Part shown: positions 8,574 through 17,399 of the stretch, one piece after another | Layout of the letters: each line of letters begins with the position of its first letter | Position numbering within the stretch: position 1 is the first letter of the stretch | Assembly: GCA_000721275.1 (NCBI GenBank) | Contig: JOFO01000022.1 | Location: 1-64,000, forward strand | Length of the DNA stretch: 64,000 bases | Source: Microtetraspora glauca | GTDB taxonomy: Bacteria > Actinomycetota > Actinomycetes > Streptomycetales > Streptomycetaceae | Direction of reading: 5' to 3' | Translations under genes and position numbers: made by a program | Notes under the pieces: model-generated | Databases searched by the model: none | Seen by the model: only the letters and a program-made list of their open reading frames with translations | What the model was told of the DNA's origin: nothing

Positions 8574-8597
8574 TCCCGCTCGCCCCGTGAGGGCCGG

Positions 8598-9959
8598 TCA
8601 GGACCGGTCGCGCGGGGAGGAGAGGCGCTCACCGACGGCCCGCAGCCCGGCGAGGTCATGCACATCGCCGGGCAGGGCGGCCACCTCGGTCACCGGCACC
8701 TCCGGGTGGAGGGCCGTGAATCGGTCCCACGTGCGCCGCTCGCGCGCGAGCACCCGCATCCGCTCGGCGTGCAGCCGCAGCAGGCCCGCGGTGAGCCGCG
8801 CGATGTCCGGATCGGTGTCGCTCGGGTGGTCTTCGGGCACGTCGGCCGTGGGGGCGGCCTCGGGCGCGTCGGAGGGACGTGCGGAGGAGTCGGCGGCGGT
8901 GGCGGGGCGCGACGGCCCGGACGACGGAGCCGGAACGTCACCCCCTCCAGCATTCCCGGCCGGCCGATCCGCCATGCGGCCCTCGTCAAGATTTTCCGCC
9001 GCCGCCCGCGCCCGCTCGGCCGAGAGGCGCGCCGCGCCGCTGCCCTGCACCCGGTTCAGGACGAGACCGGCCAGCGGCATGCCCTCGGTGGCCAGCCGCT
9101 CCACGAAGTACGCCGCCTCCCGCAGCGCGTCCCGCTCGGGCGCCGCCACCACGAGGAACGCCGTGCCCGGCGCCTGGAGCAGCCGGTACGTGGCGTCCGC
9201 CCGGGTCCGGAAGCCGCCGAACATCGTGTCCATCGCCGCGACGAACGTCTGCACGTCGCCCAGGAACTGACCCCCCAGCAGCTTCCCCAGCGTCCCCGAC
9301 ATCATCGACATGCCGACGTTGAGGAACTTCATCCCGGCCCGGCCGCCCACCTTCGCCGGCGCCATCAGCAGCTTGATGAACGTCCCGTCCAGGAAGGACC
9401 CCAGCCGCTTCGGCGCGTCCAGGAAGTCGAGCGCCGAACGGGACGGCGGGGTGTCGACGACGATCAGGTCCCACTCGTCCCGGGCCCGGAGCTGGCCCAG
9501 CTTCTCCATCGCCATGTACTCCTGCGTACCGGCGAAACCGGCCGACAGGGACTGGTAGAAGGGGTTCTCCAAGATCGCCTTGGCCCGTGCCGGATCCGCG
9601 TGCGCCTCGACGATCTCGTCGAAGGTCCGCTTCATGTCCAGCATCATGGCGTGCAGTTCGCCGCCGTCCGGGCCCTTCACGCCGTCCACCTTGCGGGGCG
9701 TGTTGTCCAGCGCGTCGATGCCCATCGACTGGGCCAGCCGGCGGGCCGGGTCGATGGTGAGGACGACCACCCGGCGGCCCCGCTCCGCCGCCCGCACGCC
9801 CAGCGCCGCCGCCGTCGTCGTCTTGCCGACGCCGCCGGAACCGCAGCAGACGATGATCCGGGTGCCGCGGTCGTCCAGGATCGGGTCGATGTCCAGGGCG
9901 GGCACGGCGTCCAGCCCGCCCGCGGTGACGCCCTCGGCCACGGGGTCCCCCTTCGTCAC
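8598..9959 (-). CDS. ArsA/Get3-like ATPase (second of pair)
   Basis: 453-residue P-loop ATPase of the SIMIBI class. The deviant Walker A GSGGVGKTTTAAALG lies near residues 30-45, switch II reads VVDTPPSRSALDFLD near 165, and a glycine/methionine-rich MSMMSGTLGKLLGGQF stretch near 215 may be the hydrophobic client or membrane contact. The C-terminal third contains an Ala/Pro/Gly-rich insert before a conserved end. Start GTG 9959 overlaps the stop of the upstream ATPase (GTGA), so the pair is translationally coupled and probably forms a complex. Mycobacterial Rv3679/Rv3680 are the recalled counterparts; arsenite transport is not implied, since no arsenic genes are nearby. Confidence 0.92.
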   Translation of the reverse strand: MTKGDPVAEGVTAGGLDAVPALDIDPILDDRGTRIIVCCGSGGVGKTTTAAALGVRAAERGRRVVVLTIDPARRLAQSMGIDALDNTPRKVDGVKGPDGGELHAMMLDMKRTFDEIVEAHADPARAKAILENPFYQSLSAGFAGTQEYMAMEKLGQLRARDEWDLIVVDTPPSRSALDFLDAPKRLGSFLDGTFIKLLMAPAKVGGRAGMKFLNVGMSMMSGTLGKLLGGQFLGDVQTFVAAMDTMFGGFRTRADATYRLLQAPGTAFLVVAAPERDALREAAYFVERLATEGMPLAGLVLNRVQGSGAARLSAERARAAAENLDEGRMADRPAGNAGGGDVPAPSSGPSRPATAADSSARPSDAPEAAPTADVPEDHPSDTDPDIARLTAGLLRLHAERMRVLARERRTWDRFTALHPEVPVTEVAALPGDVHDLAGLRAVGERLSSPRDRS

Positions 9960-10921
9960 GCCGCACCCACCCCTTGCCTCCGCAGTTCCTTCGCCAGGCG
10001 GTAGAGGCCCGCGATGTCCGCCCCGTCGCCCAGGTACGGCAGCTCGTACGCGGGCACGCCGACACCGTCCAGGACGGCCCGCTGGGCCCGCTCCAGCTCC
10101 ACCCGCCGGGCGTGCTCGGCCGCCTGCTCCAGCAGCGGCTCCACCAGCCCCGCGCCGCCCGCGACGCCGGCCGACACCAGCGTCCGCGCGATCGCCTCGC
10201 GGTGGTCGCCGGAGGCGGCCCGTACCGCCGCCTCGTCGAGGACCTGCGGGCGGACCATGTTCACCACCACCCGGCCCACCGGCAGCCCCGCCGCGCGCAG
10301 TTCGGCGATGCCGTCCGCCGTCTCCTGGACCGGCATCTCCTCCAGGAGCGTCACCAGGTGCACCGCCGTCTCCGGGGACTTGAGGACCCCCATCACCGCC
10401 TGCGCCTGGTGGTGTATCGGGCCGATCCTCGCCAGCCCGGCCACCTCGTCGTTCACGTTCAGGAAGCGGGTGACGCGGCCGGTCGGCGGCGCGTCCATCA
10501 CCACGTGGTCGTAGACCGGTCGGCCGTCCCGCTCCCGCCGGCGGACCGCCTCGCACGCCTTCCCGGTCAGCAGCACGTCCCGGACGCCCGGCGCGATCGT
10601 CGTCGCGAAGTCGATCGCGCCGAGCTTCTTCAGCGCCCGGCCCGCGCCGCCCAGTTTGTAGAACATCTGGAGGTAGTCGAGGAGCGCGCGCTCGGCGTCG
10701 ATCGCCAGCGCGTACACCTCGCCGCCGCCCGGAGCCACGGCGATCTTGCGCTCCTCGTAGGGAAGCGCCTCCGTCTCGAAGAGCTGTGCGATGCCCTGTC
10801 TGCCTTCGACCTCGACGAGGAGCGTCCGCTTCCCCTCCGTCGCGAGGGCGAGGGCGAGGGCGGCGGCGACCGTCGTCTTACCGGTACCGCCCTTGCCGCT
10901 GACGACCTGGAGCCTGCTCAC
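9956..10921 (-). CDS. ArsA/Get3-like ATPase (first of pair)
   Basis: 321-residue SIMIBI ATPase. The protein begins at its first strand, SRLQVVSGKGGTGKTT, with the deviant Walker A at residues 8-17, as expected when GTG 10921 is the start; the frame continues upstream without family sequence. Switch II reads VVMDAPPTGRVTRFL near 155. It is shorter than its partner and lacks the Met/Gly-rich insert, so the two are paralogues with divided roles. The GTGA overlap with the downstream ATPase and divergence from wblA by gene order suggest a redox-linked function, which remains inference. Confidence 0.92.
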   Translation of the reverse strand: MSRLQVVSGKGGTGKTTVAAALALALATEGKRTLLVEVEGRQGIAQLFETEALPYEERKIAVAPGGGEVYALAIDAERALLDYLQMFYKLGGAGRALKKLGAIDFATTIAPGVRDVLLTGKACEAVRRRERDGRPVYDHVVMDAPPTGRVTRFLNVNDEVAGLARIGPIHHQAQAVMGVLKSPETAVHLVTLLEEMPVQETADGIAELRAAGLPVGRVVVNMVRPQVLDEAAVRAASGDHREAIARTLVSAGVAGGAGLVEPLLEQAAEHARRVELERAQRAVLDGVGVPAYELPYLGDGADIAGLYRLAKELRRQGVGAA

Positions 10922-11044
10922 GCTGTCGAGCCTAACCACTGGCGGGCCCCCGCAATCAGCGGACCGCCCCGGAGAGGCCCCCGAGTCCGGACCCTGGGGG
11001 GAGCCTCGGCGGAGCACCCCGCCGCAGCGGCTACAGTCGGGCCC

Positions 11045-11200
11045 ATGACCAAGTGGGAGTACGTCACGGTGCCGCTTCTGGTGCACGCGACCAAGCAGAT
11101 TCTCGACAACTGGGGCCAGGACGGCTGGGAGCTCGTCCAGGTCGTGCCCGGGCCCAACCCGGAGCAGCTGGTGGCCTACATGAAGCGGCCCAAGCCGTGA
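11045..11200 (+). CDS. Small DUF4177 protein
   Basis: 51-residue protein containing the DUF4177 core: KWEYVTVPL at the start, LDNWGQDGWELVQVV in the middle. Function unknown; the fold is a small beta-alpha unit. ATG 11045 lies 123 bp from the divergent ATPase start. The stop overlaps the next start as GTGA, so it is coupled to the RidA-like gene. The mycobacterial locus has a similarly small gene in this place, which supports it being real despite its size. Confidence 0.88.
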   Translation: MTKWEYVTVPLLVHATKQILDNWGQDGWELVQVVPGPNPEQLVAYMKRPKP

Positions 11201-11667
11201 GCGGGGCCGTCGAGGCGCGGATCGCCGAGCTGGGCCTGAAGCTGCCCGAGGTCGTCCCGCCGATCGCCGCCTACCAGCCGGCCGTCCAGTCCGGCGTGTA
11301 CGTCTACACCTCGGGCCAGCTCCCGATGGTGGAGGGCAAGCTTCCGGTGACCGGCAAGGTCGGCGCCGAGGTGACCCCCGAGGAGGCCAAGGCGCTTGCC
11401 GCGACCTGCGCGCTGAACGCGCTCGCGGCCGTGAAGTCGGTCGCCGGTGACCTCGACCGGATCAAGCGGGTCGTCAAGGTCGTCGGCTTCGTCGCCTCCG
11501 CCGCGGACTTCACCGGCCAGCCCGGCGTGATCAACGGCGCCAGCGAACTGCTCGGCGAGATCCTCGGCGACAAGGGCGTGCACGCCCGCAGCGCCGTCGG
11601 CGTCACCGTCCTCCCCCTCGACGCCCCCGTCGAGGTCGAGGTCCAGGTCGAGCTGACCGAGGCCTGA
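11197..11667 (+). CDS. RidA (YjgF/YER057c/UK114) family protein
   Basis: 156-residue RidA-like protein. Classical RidA hydrolyses reactive 2-imino acids released by PLP enzymes. Features seen are VYVYTSGQLP near 40, NALAAVKSVAGDLDRI near 85, and the conserved end GVHARSAVGVTVLPLDAPVEVEVQVEL. Canonical RidA uses an Arg in the C-terminal RxxxxV region; here the motif is HARSAVGV, so Arg is present near residue 131, but this longer subfamily may have another substrate. Start GTG 11197 overlaps the DUF4177 stop by four bases. Confidence 0.9.
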   Translation: MSGAVEARIAELGLKLPEVVPPIAAYQPAVQSGVYVYTSGQLPMVEGKLPVTGKVGAEVTPEEAKALAATCALNALAAVKSVAGDLDRIKRVVKVVGFVASAADFTGQPGVINGASELLGEILGDKGVHARSAVGVTVLPLDAPVEVEVQVELTEA

Positions 11668-11727
11668 CCCACGCGGACAGGACGAGGCCGGACGCGAGCC
11701 CGCCGGCCCCGGGCCGTACGCACCCCG

Positions 11728-11756
11728 GCCGGCCGCCCCTCCCCGGGGCGGCCGGC
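11728..11756 (+). terminator. Hairpin after the RidA gene
   Basis: A perfect 12-bp stem (GCCGGCCGCCCC with its complement) around TCCCC, 60 bp past the RidA stop and 38 bp before the Nudix start. There is no T-tract, as is usual for terminators in this genome. Confidence 0.75.
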
Positions 11757-11794
11757 TCTCGTGCATTCGGTTCGATGCGCATAGCATCCGCCCC

Positions 11795-12658
11795 ATGTCG
11801 AATGGTCAGTGGTACCCGCCGGAATGGCCCGACCGGATCCGCGCCCTCGCCGCCGGCGAGCTGGTGCCGGTGACGCCGCGGCGCGCCGCCACCGTGCTCC
11901 TGCTGCGCGACGCGGCCGGCGGGCCCGAGGTCCACATGCTGCGCCGCCGCGCCTCCATGGCCTTCGCCGGCGGCGCGTACGCCTATCCCGGCGGCGGGGT
12001 CGACCCGCGCGACGAGCAGCCGGTGCGCTGGGCCGGGCCGCCGCTGGAGGAGTGGGCGGAGCGGCTGGGGCTCGACGACCCGGCGCAGGCGCAGGCCGTG
12101 GTCTGCGCGGCCGTCCGGGAGACCTTCGAGGAGGCGGGCGTGCTGCTCGCCGGCGAGACCCCGGACACCGTCGTCGGCGACACCACCGGCGAGGACTGGG
12201 AGCGCGACCGGGCGGCGCTGGTCGCCCGCGAGCTGTCGTTCGCGGACTTCCTCGACCGGCGCGGCCTCGCGCTCCGCTCGGACCTGCTGGGCGCGTGGGC
12301 CCGCTGGATCACCCCCGAGTTCGAGCAGCGCCGGTACGACACCTGGTTCTTCGTGGCCGTCCTCCCGGCCGGGCAGCGGACCCGGGACGTCTCCGGGGAG
12401 GCCGACCGCACGGTCTGGATCCGGCCGGAGGACGCCGCCGCCGGCTACGACCGGGGTGAGCTGACGATGATGCCGCCGACGATCGCCACCCTGCGGTCCC
12501 TGCAGCCGTGCGGCACGGCCGCGGAGGCGCTGGCGGCGGCCGGGAAGCAGTCCATGACGCCGGTGCTGGCACGCGCGCGCGTGGAGGGCGGCCAGGTGGT
12601 GCTGTCGTGGCCCGGCCACGACGAGTTCACCAGGACGGTCGGGGGAGGGGCGCCGTGA
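11795..12658 (+). CDS. Nudix hydrolase
   Basis: 287-residue Nudix-fold protein predicted to cleave a nucleoside diphosphate linked to another moiety. The Nudix box runs from GGGVDPRD near residue 68 to RETFEEAGV near 110, with a longer than usual insert (about 35 residues) between the two parts, so the canonical 23-residue spacing is not kept. The EExx(G) glutamates are present. The N-terminus reads ATVLLLRD and RRRASMAFAGGAYAYPGG, the pattern seen in the NUDT19/RNA-decapping type of Nudix proteins. The last bases overlap the MBL gene as GTGA. Substrate cannot be assigned. Confidence 0.88.
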   Translation: MSNGQWYPPEWPDRIRALAAGELVPVTPRRAATVLLLRDAAGGPEVHMLRRRASMAFAGGAYAYPGGGVDPRDEQPVRWAGPPLEEWAERLGLDDPAQAQAVVCAAVRETFEEAGVLLAGETPDTVVGDTTGEDWERDRAALVARELSFADFLDRRGLALRSDLLGAWARWITPEFEQRRYDTWFFVAVLPAGQRTRDVSGEADRTVWIRPEDAAAGYDRGELTMMPPTIATLRSLQPCGTAAEALAAAGKQSMTPVLARARVEGGQVVLSWPGHDEFTRTVGGGAP

Positions 12659-13485
12659 CCGACGCCGCCGCCCTGCCGGGCCAGCCGCGCGGGCTCGTCA
12701 CCTCCGGTCCGGCGACCGAGCGGGCCGTGAACGTGCTCGCGCCCAACCCGTCCGCGATGACCCTGGACGGCACCAACACCTGGCTGCTCTCCGAGCCGGA
12801 CTCCCCGCTGGCCGTCGCCGTGGACCCGGGGCCGCTCGACGAGGGCCACCTCCGGCACGTGATCGCCACCGCCGAGCGGCTGGGCAAGCGGATCGCGCTG
12901 ACGCTGCTGACGCACGGCCATCCGGACCACGCCGAGGGCGCGGGCCGCTTCGCCGAGCTGACCGGCACCGCCGTCCGGGCGCTCGACCCGGCGCTCCGCC
13001 TCGGCGACGAGGGACTGGGCGCGGGCGACGTGGTCGAGGTCGGCGGCCTGGAGCTGAGGGTGGTGCCGACGCCCGGCCACACCTCCGACTCGCTCTCCTT
13101 CCACCTGCCCGCCGACCGCGCGGTGCTGACCGGCGACACGATCCTCGGGCGCGGCACGACGATGGTCGCGCACCCGGACGGGCGCCTCGGCGACTACCTG
13201 GACTCGCTGCGCCGGCTGCGCTCGCTGGCCGTGGACGACGGCGTGCACACGGTCCTGCCGGGGCACGGGCCGGTCCTGGACGACGCCCAGGGCGTCGTGG
13301 AGTACTACCTGGCCCACCGGGCGGCCCGGCTCGCGCAGGTGGAGACGGCGGTCGAGGCGGGCCACCGGACGGCGCCGGAGGTCGTGGCGCACGTCTACGC
13401 GGACGTGCACCGGTCGCTGTGGCCGGCGGCGGAGCTCTCCGTACGGGCGCAGCTGACGTACCTGCGGGAGCGCGGGCTGCTCTGA
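12655..13485 (+). CDS. Metallo-beta-lactamase-fold hydrolase
   Basis: 276-residue MBL-fold protein similar to LACTB2/endoribonuclease-like or glyoxalase II-like hydrolases. Metal-binding motifs in order: THGHPDH near residue 85, GHTSDS near 140, GDTILG near 160, and PGHGP near 203. The family start NVLAPNPSAMTLDGTNTWLL is complete. The C-terminal helical domain (EVVAHVYADVHRSLWPAAE) matches the LACTB2-like subgroup. Start GTG 12655 overlaps the Nudix stop, so the two are coupled; both could act on RNA or nucleotide damage, but this is inference from proximity only. Confidence 0.9.
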   Translation: MTDAAALPGQPRGLVTSGPATERAVNVLAPNPSAMTLDGTNTWLLSEPDSPLAVAVDPGPLDEGHLRHVIATAERLGKRIALTLLTHGHPDHAEGAGRFAELTGTAVRALDPALRLGDEGLGAGDVVEVGGLELRVVPTPGHTSDSLSFHLPADRAVLTGDTILGRGTTMVAHPDGRLGDYLDSLRRLRSLAVDDGVHTVLPGHGPVLDDAQGVVEYYLAHRAARLAQVETAVEAGHRTAPEVVAHVYADVHRSLWPAAELSVRAQLTYLRERGLL

Positions 13486-13567
13486 GACGTACCCCGGGAA
13501 CCCTCCGGGCTCCCCGAGTGTCTTACGCTCCGCTTACATCAGGCCGTAGCCCTCGGGGGGAATGCCC

Positions 13568-14455
13568 ATGTTCGTCATAGCCATCCTGCTGGTGATCGCC
13601 GCGGTGGTGCTCTGGTTCGTCGGCCGGTCGCAGGACTCGACCGGCTGGAAGCTGGGTGCCGCGGGCGCGCTGGTCGCCGGCGTCTTCTCGGTGATCGTGA
13701 GCATGACGTACGTGATCAGCGCGTACGAGGTCGGCGTGCCGGTCGCGTTCGGCAAGGTCGGTTCGCCGATGACGTCCGGCATGCACGTGAAGTCGCCGTT
13801 CACCGACGTCACCACCTTCTCCACCCGCCCGGTCGACCTCAACCTGTCCGACAAGGACGTGGTCGAGGTCCGCTCCTCGCAGGGTGGCGTCATGTACGCG
13901 GAGGTCACGGTGAAGTGGGCGGTCGTCCCGTCGAAGGCCGTCGAGCTGTACAAGCTCGCGGGCAGCGAGGACGCCATCCAGCAGCGCCTGGTCTACCCGG
14001 ACAGCCGCGAGATCGTCCGCAACGTGTTCGCCCGCTACACCAGCGAGCAGGGGTACGCCTCCGACCGCGAGAAGATCAACGCCGAGATCGCGAAGCTCAT
14101 CACGGAGCGCCTGGAGCCGCGCGGCATCGTCGTCACCACCGTCAACCTGCGCAACGTGAAGCCGTCGGACGCGCTCCAGGGTCAGATCGACCGCAAGATC
14201 CAGCAGCAGCAGGCCACCGAGCGGGCGCTGGAGGCGGCCCGTACCGCCAAGGCCGAATCGGACCGGCGCCGGATCGAGGCGGAGGGCATCGCCCGCGCCA
14301 ACAAGATCCTCAACGACTCGCTGACGGACAAGGTCCTGGCGAACCAGTGCATCGACGCCTTCAAGGAGGCGGCGGCGAAGAACCCGGTGTACGCGGTGCC
14401 CTGCGGCTCCGCCGGCGCGTCCGCCCCGGTGATCGTGGACGGCTCGAAGCGCTGA
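13568..14455 (+). CDS. SPFH/Band 7 (prohibitin/stomatin-like) membrane protein
   Basis: 295-residue SPFH-domain protein likely forming ring-like oligomers at the membrane. Two close membrane segments occupy residues 2-18 and 28-47, then the SPFH domain from AYEVGVPVAFG near 52 to about 200, followed by a charged coiled-coil RALEAARTAKAESDRRRIEAEGIARANK near 220-250 typical of stomatins. The C-terminal tail ends SAPVIVDG. I chose ATG 13568 because CGGGGGGA lies eight bases upstream; ATG 13562 sits right against it. The palindrome at 14499 terminates the unit. Confidence 0.88.
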   Translation: MFVIAILLVIAAVVLWFVGRSQDSTGWKLGAAGALVAGVFSVIVSMTYVISAYEVGVPVAFGKVGSPMTSGMHVKSPFTDVTTFSTRPVDLNLSDKDVVEVRSSQGGVMYAEVTVKWAVVPSKAVELYKLAGSEDAIQQRLVYPDSREIVRNVFARYTSEQGYASDREKINAEIAKLITERLEPRGIVVTTVNLRNVKPSDALQGQIDRKIQQQQATERALEAARTAKAESDRRRIEAEGIARANKILNDSLTDKVLANQCIDAFKEAAAKNPVYAVPCGSAGASAPVIVDGSKR

Positions 14456-14498
14456 CCCGAGGGACGCGTACGACCCGTACGACGTGCACGAGCTGTAC

Positions 14499-14536
14499 GG
14501 AAGGGGGCCGCCCGGTCGACCGGGCGGCCCCCTTCC
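14499..14536. terminator. Perfect palindromic terminator between SPFH gene and crp
   Basis: Nineteen bases are followed at once by their exact reverse complement, with no spacer (GGAAGGGGGCCGCCC... through ...GGGCGGCCCCCTTCC). Between two convergent genes, it can terminate both. Confidence 0.92.
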
Positions 14537-14553
14537 CGTGCGTACGGGGATCC

Positions 14554-15228
14554 CTAGCGGGAGCGCTTCGCGAGGCGCTCCACGTCCAGCAGGATCACGG
14601 CGCGGGCCTCCAGGCGCAGCCAGCCGCGCTGCGCGAAGTCGGCGAGCGCCTTGTTCACGGTCTCGCGGGAGGCGCCGACGAGCTGGGCCAGCTCCTCCTG
14701 GGTGAGGTCGTGGACGACGTGGATGCCCTCCTCCGACTGCACGCCGAAGCGGCGCGACAGGTCGAGGAGCGCGCGGGCGACACGGCCCGGCACGTCGGAG
14801 AAGACCAGGTCGGACATCTGGTCGTTGGTCTTGCGCAGGCGGCGGGCGACGGCCCGCAGCAGGGCGCCGGCGACCTCGGGGCGGGCGTTCAGCCAGGGCT
14901 GGAGGTCGCCGTGGCCGAGGCCGAGCAGCTTGACCTCGGTCAGCGCCGTCGCGGTCGCGGTGCGCGGGCCCGGGTCGAAGAGGGACAGCTCGCCGATGAG
15001 CTCGCCGGGGCCGAGGACCGCCAGCATGTTCTCGCGCCCGTCGGGGGAGGTGCGGTGCAGCTTCACCTTGCCCTCGGTGACCACGTACAGGCGGTCGCCG
15101 GGGTCGCCCTCGTGGAAGAGCGCGTCGCCACGGGCGAGCGTCACCTCACTCATCGAGGCGCGCAGCTCGGCGGCCTGCTCGTCATCGAGCGCCGCGAAGA
15201 GCGGGGCGCGCCGCAGAACGTCGTCCAC
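14554..15228 (-). CDS. crp: CRP/FNR family regulator Crp
   Basis: 224-residue cAMP receptor protein orthologue, a global regulator of germination, development and antibiotic production in streptomycetes. The cyclic-nucleotide-binding domain spans residues 8-120, with the phosphate-binding cassette GELIGELSLFDPGPRTAT near 70-87. The C-terminal winged helix carries LTQEELAQLVGASRETVNKAL near 168-188, with the DNA-reading Arg-Glu. GTG 15228 was chosen because GGAGGAG precedes it by eight bases and because it gives the length I recall for SCO3571. Divergent from nth, as in mycobacteria (Rv3676/Rv3674c). Confidence 0.96.
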   Translation of the reverse strand: MDDVLRRAPLFAALDDEQAAELRASMSEVTLARGDALFHEGDPGDRLYVVTEGKVKLHRTSPDGRENMLAVLGPGELIGELSLFDPGPRTATATALTEVKLLGLGHGDLQPWLNARPEVAGALLRAVARRLRKTNDQMSDLVFSDVPGRVARALLDLSRRFGVQSEEGIHVVHDLTQEELAQLVGASRETVNKALADFAQRGWLRLEARAVILLDVERLAKRSR

Positions 15229-15294
15229 GAGTTCACTCCTCCTGTCGACCTGCTCACGGGACCTGAGCTCCCATGATGCCGGACGTGCCAAACA

Positions 15295-15309
15295 GTGCGA
15301 TCAATCACA
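15295..15309 (-). promoter_or_regulatory. Possible CRP-binding site upstream of crp and nth
   Basis: Read on the minus strand this is TGTGATTGATCGCAC, with a perfect left half-site TGTGA and a partial right half-site (GCAC where TCACA is expected). It lies about 67 bp upstream of the crp start in the crp-nth gap, a position that would suit autoregulation. A single near-match is weak evidence. Confidence 0.35.
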
Positions 15310-15414
15310 ACAAGTTTGACGCACCGGACGCCATTGCCGAACGTCAGGGGCCCGATCGGGGTCCGATCGGCGGCGGGCGGGGCGGAAGAGGCCCGTGGCC
15401 CCTAGGCTGGCCGG

Positions 15415-16554
15415 GTGTCCAACTCGCCGGTGAGAACGCAGGCCAAGGGGGCTGAAAGAGTGTCGGCCGAAGGGAATTCCGCTGTGGGCGAACACGGCGT
15501 GTCGAAGCGGTCGAAAGCCGTGAATCGGGATGATTCGCCCCCAAGGAGCCGAACCCCGGAGAACCCCGCGGACCCGGCCACCCCGGCGAAGCGCGCGAAG
15601 CCCGCAAAGCCCGCCAAGGCCGCCAAGGCACCGGCCGCGAAGGCCGCCGCCCCCGCCGCCGAGGCCAAGGCCTCCGCCCGTAAGACCAAGGCCCCGGCCG
15701 CCAAGGCCGAGGCCGAGCCTGCCGCCGCCCCCGCCCGGAAGGCCACGCCCAAGCCCGAGTCGCGGCTGGCCATGGTGCGGCGGGCGCGGAAGATCAACCG
15801 GGAGCTCGCGGAGGTGTTCCCGTACGCGCACCCCGAGCTCGACTTCCGCAACCCCTTCGAGCTGCTGGTCGCCACCGTGCTCTCCGCGCAGACCACCGAC
15901 CTGCGGGTGAACCAGACGACGCCCGCGCTGTTCGCCCAGTACCCGACCCCCGAGGACCTGGCCGCCGCCGTCCCGGAGGAGGTCGAGGAGCTGATCCGGC
16001 CCACCGGCTTCTTCCGCGCCAAGACGAAGTCGATCATGGGCCTGGCCGCCGCGCTCCGGGACGACTTCGGCGGCGAGGTCCCCGGCCGCCTGGAGGACCT
16101 CGTCACGCTGCCCGGCGTCGGCCGGAAGACCGCGTTCGTCGTCCTCGGCAACGCCTTCGGCGTCCCCGGGATCACCGTCGACACCCACTTCATGCGGCTC
16201 GCCCGCCGCTGGCGGTGGACCGCGTCCGACGACCCGGTCAAGATCGAGGCCGAGGTCGCCGAGATCTTCCCGAAGAGCGAGTGGACGATGCTGTCCCACC
16301 GGGTGATCTTCCACGGCCGCCGCATCTGCCACGCCCGCAAGCCCGCCTGCGGCGCCTGCCCGATCACCCACCTCTGCCCGGCGTACGGCGAGGGCGAGAC
16401 CGACCCGGAGAAGGCCGCCAAGCTGCTCAAGTACGAGAAGGGCGGCTTCCCCGGCCAGCGGCTCAACCCGCCCGCCGACTACCCCGGCCGCCCGGCCCCG
16501 CCCGCGCCCGGCGTGGCCCCGGGCGCCGCCCAGCCCCCCTCCGGCGCCGAGTGA
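15415..16554 (+). CDS. nth: Endonuclease III with long Lys/Ala-rich N-terminal extension
   Basis: DNA glycosylase/AP lyase of base-excision repair. The catalytic core starts near residue 118: helix-hairpin-helix [12 protein letters not shown] with the catalytic Lys, then [11 protein letters not shown] with the catalytic Asp, then the [4Fe-4S] ligands in [17 protein letters not shown] (spacing 6-2-5). In front lies an extension of about 110 residues built from [17 protein letters not shown] units, absent from the roughly 210-residue bacterial enzymes and similar to histone H1-like tails. Start GTG 15415 is the longest; GTG 15460, preceded by AAGGGGG, would shorten the extension slightly. Confidence 0.93.
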   Translation: MSNSPVRTQAKGAERVSAEGNSAVGEHGVSKRSKAVNRDDSPPRSRTPENPADPATPAKRAKPAKPAKAAKAPAAKAAAPAAEAKASARKTKAPAAKAEAEPAAAPARKATPKPESRLAMVRRARKINRELAEVFPYAHPELDFRNPFELLVATVLSAQTTDLRVNQTTPALFAQYPTPEDLAAAVPEEVEELIRPTGFFRAKTKSIMGLAAALRDDFGGEVPGRLEDLVTLPGVGRKTAFVVLGNAFGVPGITVDTHFMRLARRWRWTASDDPVKIEAEVAEIFPKSEWTMLSHRVIFHGRRICHARKPACGACPITHLCPAYGEGETDPEKAAKLLKYEKGGFPGQRLNPPADYPGRPAPPAPGVAPGAAQPPSGAE

Positions 16555-16627
16555 GCCGCGGCGGACCGGGACGGACCCGCGGGAACGAAGAGACACGGCG
16601 ACGGCGTTGGACGACTCGGGGGTGCCC

Positions 16628-17332
16628 ATGACGCGTACGGACGAAGAGACCCACGGCCCCGGCACCGGCGGCCTGCTTGACCGGGACGGCCTGCCCGACT
16701 GGCTCGCGCCGGTCGACCGGGCCGCGCGCACCGTCGCGCCCGAGCAGCTGAGCCGCTTCCTGCCGCCCGCGAACGGCTCCGGCCGCCAGTCCGCCGTCCT
16801 GGTCCTCTTCGGCCGCGGCGCCCGCGGCCCCGAGCTGCTGCTGATGGAGCGCGCCGGCAGCCTCCGCTCGCACGCCGGACAGCCCTCCTTCCCCGGCGGC
16901 GCCCTCGACCCCGAGGACGGCGACCCGGCGGACGGCGGGCTGCTGCGGGCGGCCCTGCGCGAGGCGCGGGAGGAGACCGGCCTCGACCCGGCGGGCGTCC
17001 AGCTCTTCGGCGTCCTGCCCCGGCTCTACATCCCGGTCAGCGGCTTCGTCGTCACGCCCGTCCTCGGCTGGTGGCGCGAACCGAGCCCGGTCGGCGTCGT
17101 CGACCCGGCCGAGACCGCCCGGGTCTTCACGGTCCCCGTGGCGGATCTCACGGACCCCGCCAACCGCGCCACCGCCGTCCACCCGGCCGGCCACGCGGGC
17201 CCCGCGTTCCTCGTCGCGTCGGCCCTGGTCTGGGGTTTCACCGCCGGAGTGATCGACCGGCTGCTGCACTTCGCCGGCTGGGAGCGGCCCTGGGACGCCT
17301 CCCGCGAGGTCCCGCTCGACTGGCGCTCGTGA
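16628..17332 (+). CDS. CoA-type Nudix pyrophosphatase
   Basis: 234-residue Nudix protein of the CoA diphosphatase type (YeaB/NudL-like), expected to split CoA into 3',5'-ADP and phosphopantetheine. The CoA-type lead HAGQPSFPGG lies near residue 79, immediately before the Nudix box GGALDPEDGD...REAREETGL near 87-117. Start ATG 16628 has GGGGG six bases upstream; a TTG 21 bp earlier is less likely. It sits between nth and the MarP-like protease, the same order as Rv3674c-Rv3672c-Rv3671c. Confidence 0.9.
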   Translation: MTRTDEETHGPGTGGLLDRDGLPDWLAPVDRAARTVAPEQLSRFLPPANGSGRQSAVLVLFGRGARGPELLLMERAGSLRSHAGQPSFPGGALDPEDGDPADGGLLRAALREAREETGLDPAGVQLFGVLPRLYIPVSGFVVTPVLGWWREPSPVGVVDPAETARVFTVPVADLTDPANRATAVHPAGHAGPAFLVASALVWGFTAGVIDRLLHFAGWERPWDASREVPLDWRS

Positions 17333-17399
17333 CAGGCTGGGCCCCCGGGCGACCGGAGACGAAGCGGCGACCGGAAACGACACTGCGAGGCTGACGACC

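Noticed and set aside
8598-10921. Arsenic resistance cluster
   Set aside because: ArsA-like ATPases occur without arsB, arsC or arsR; the pair is the conserved Get3-like type beside wblA.
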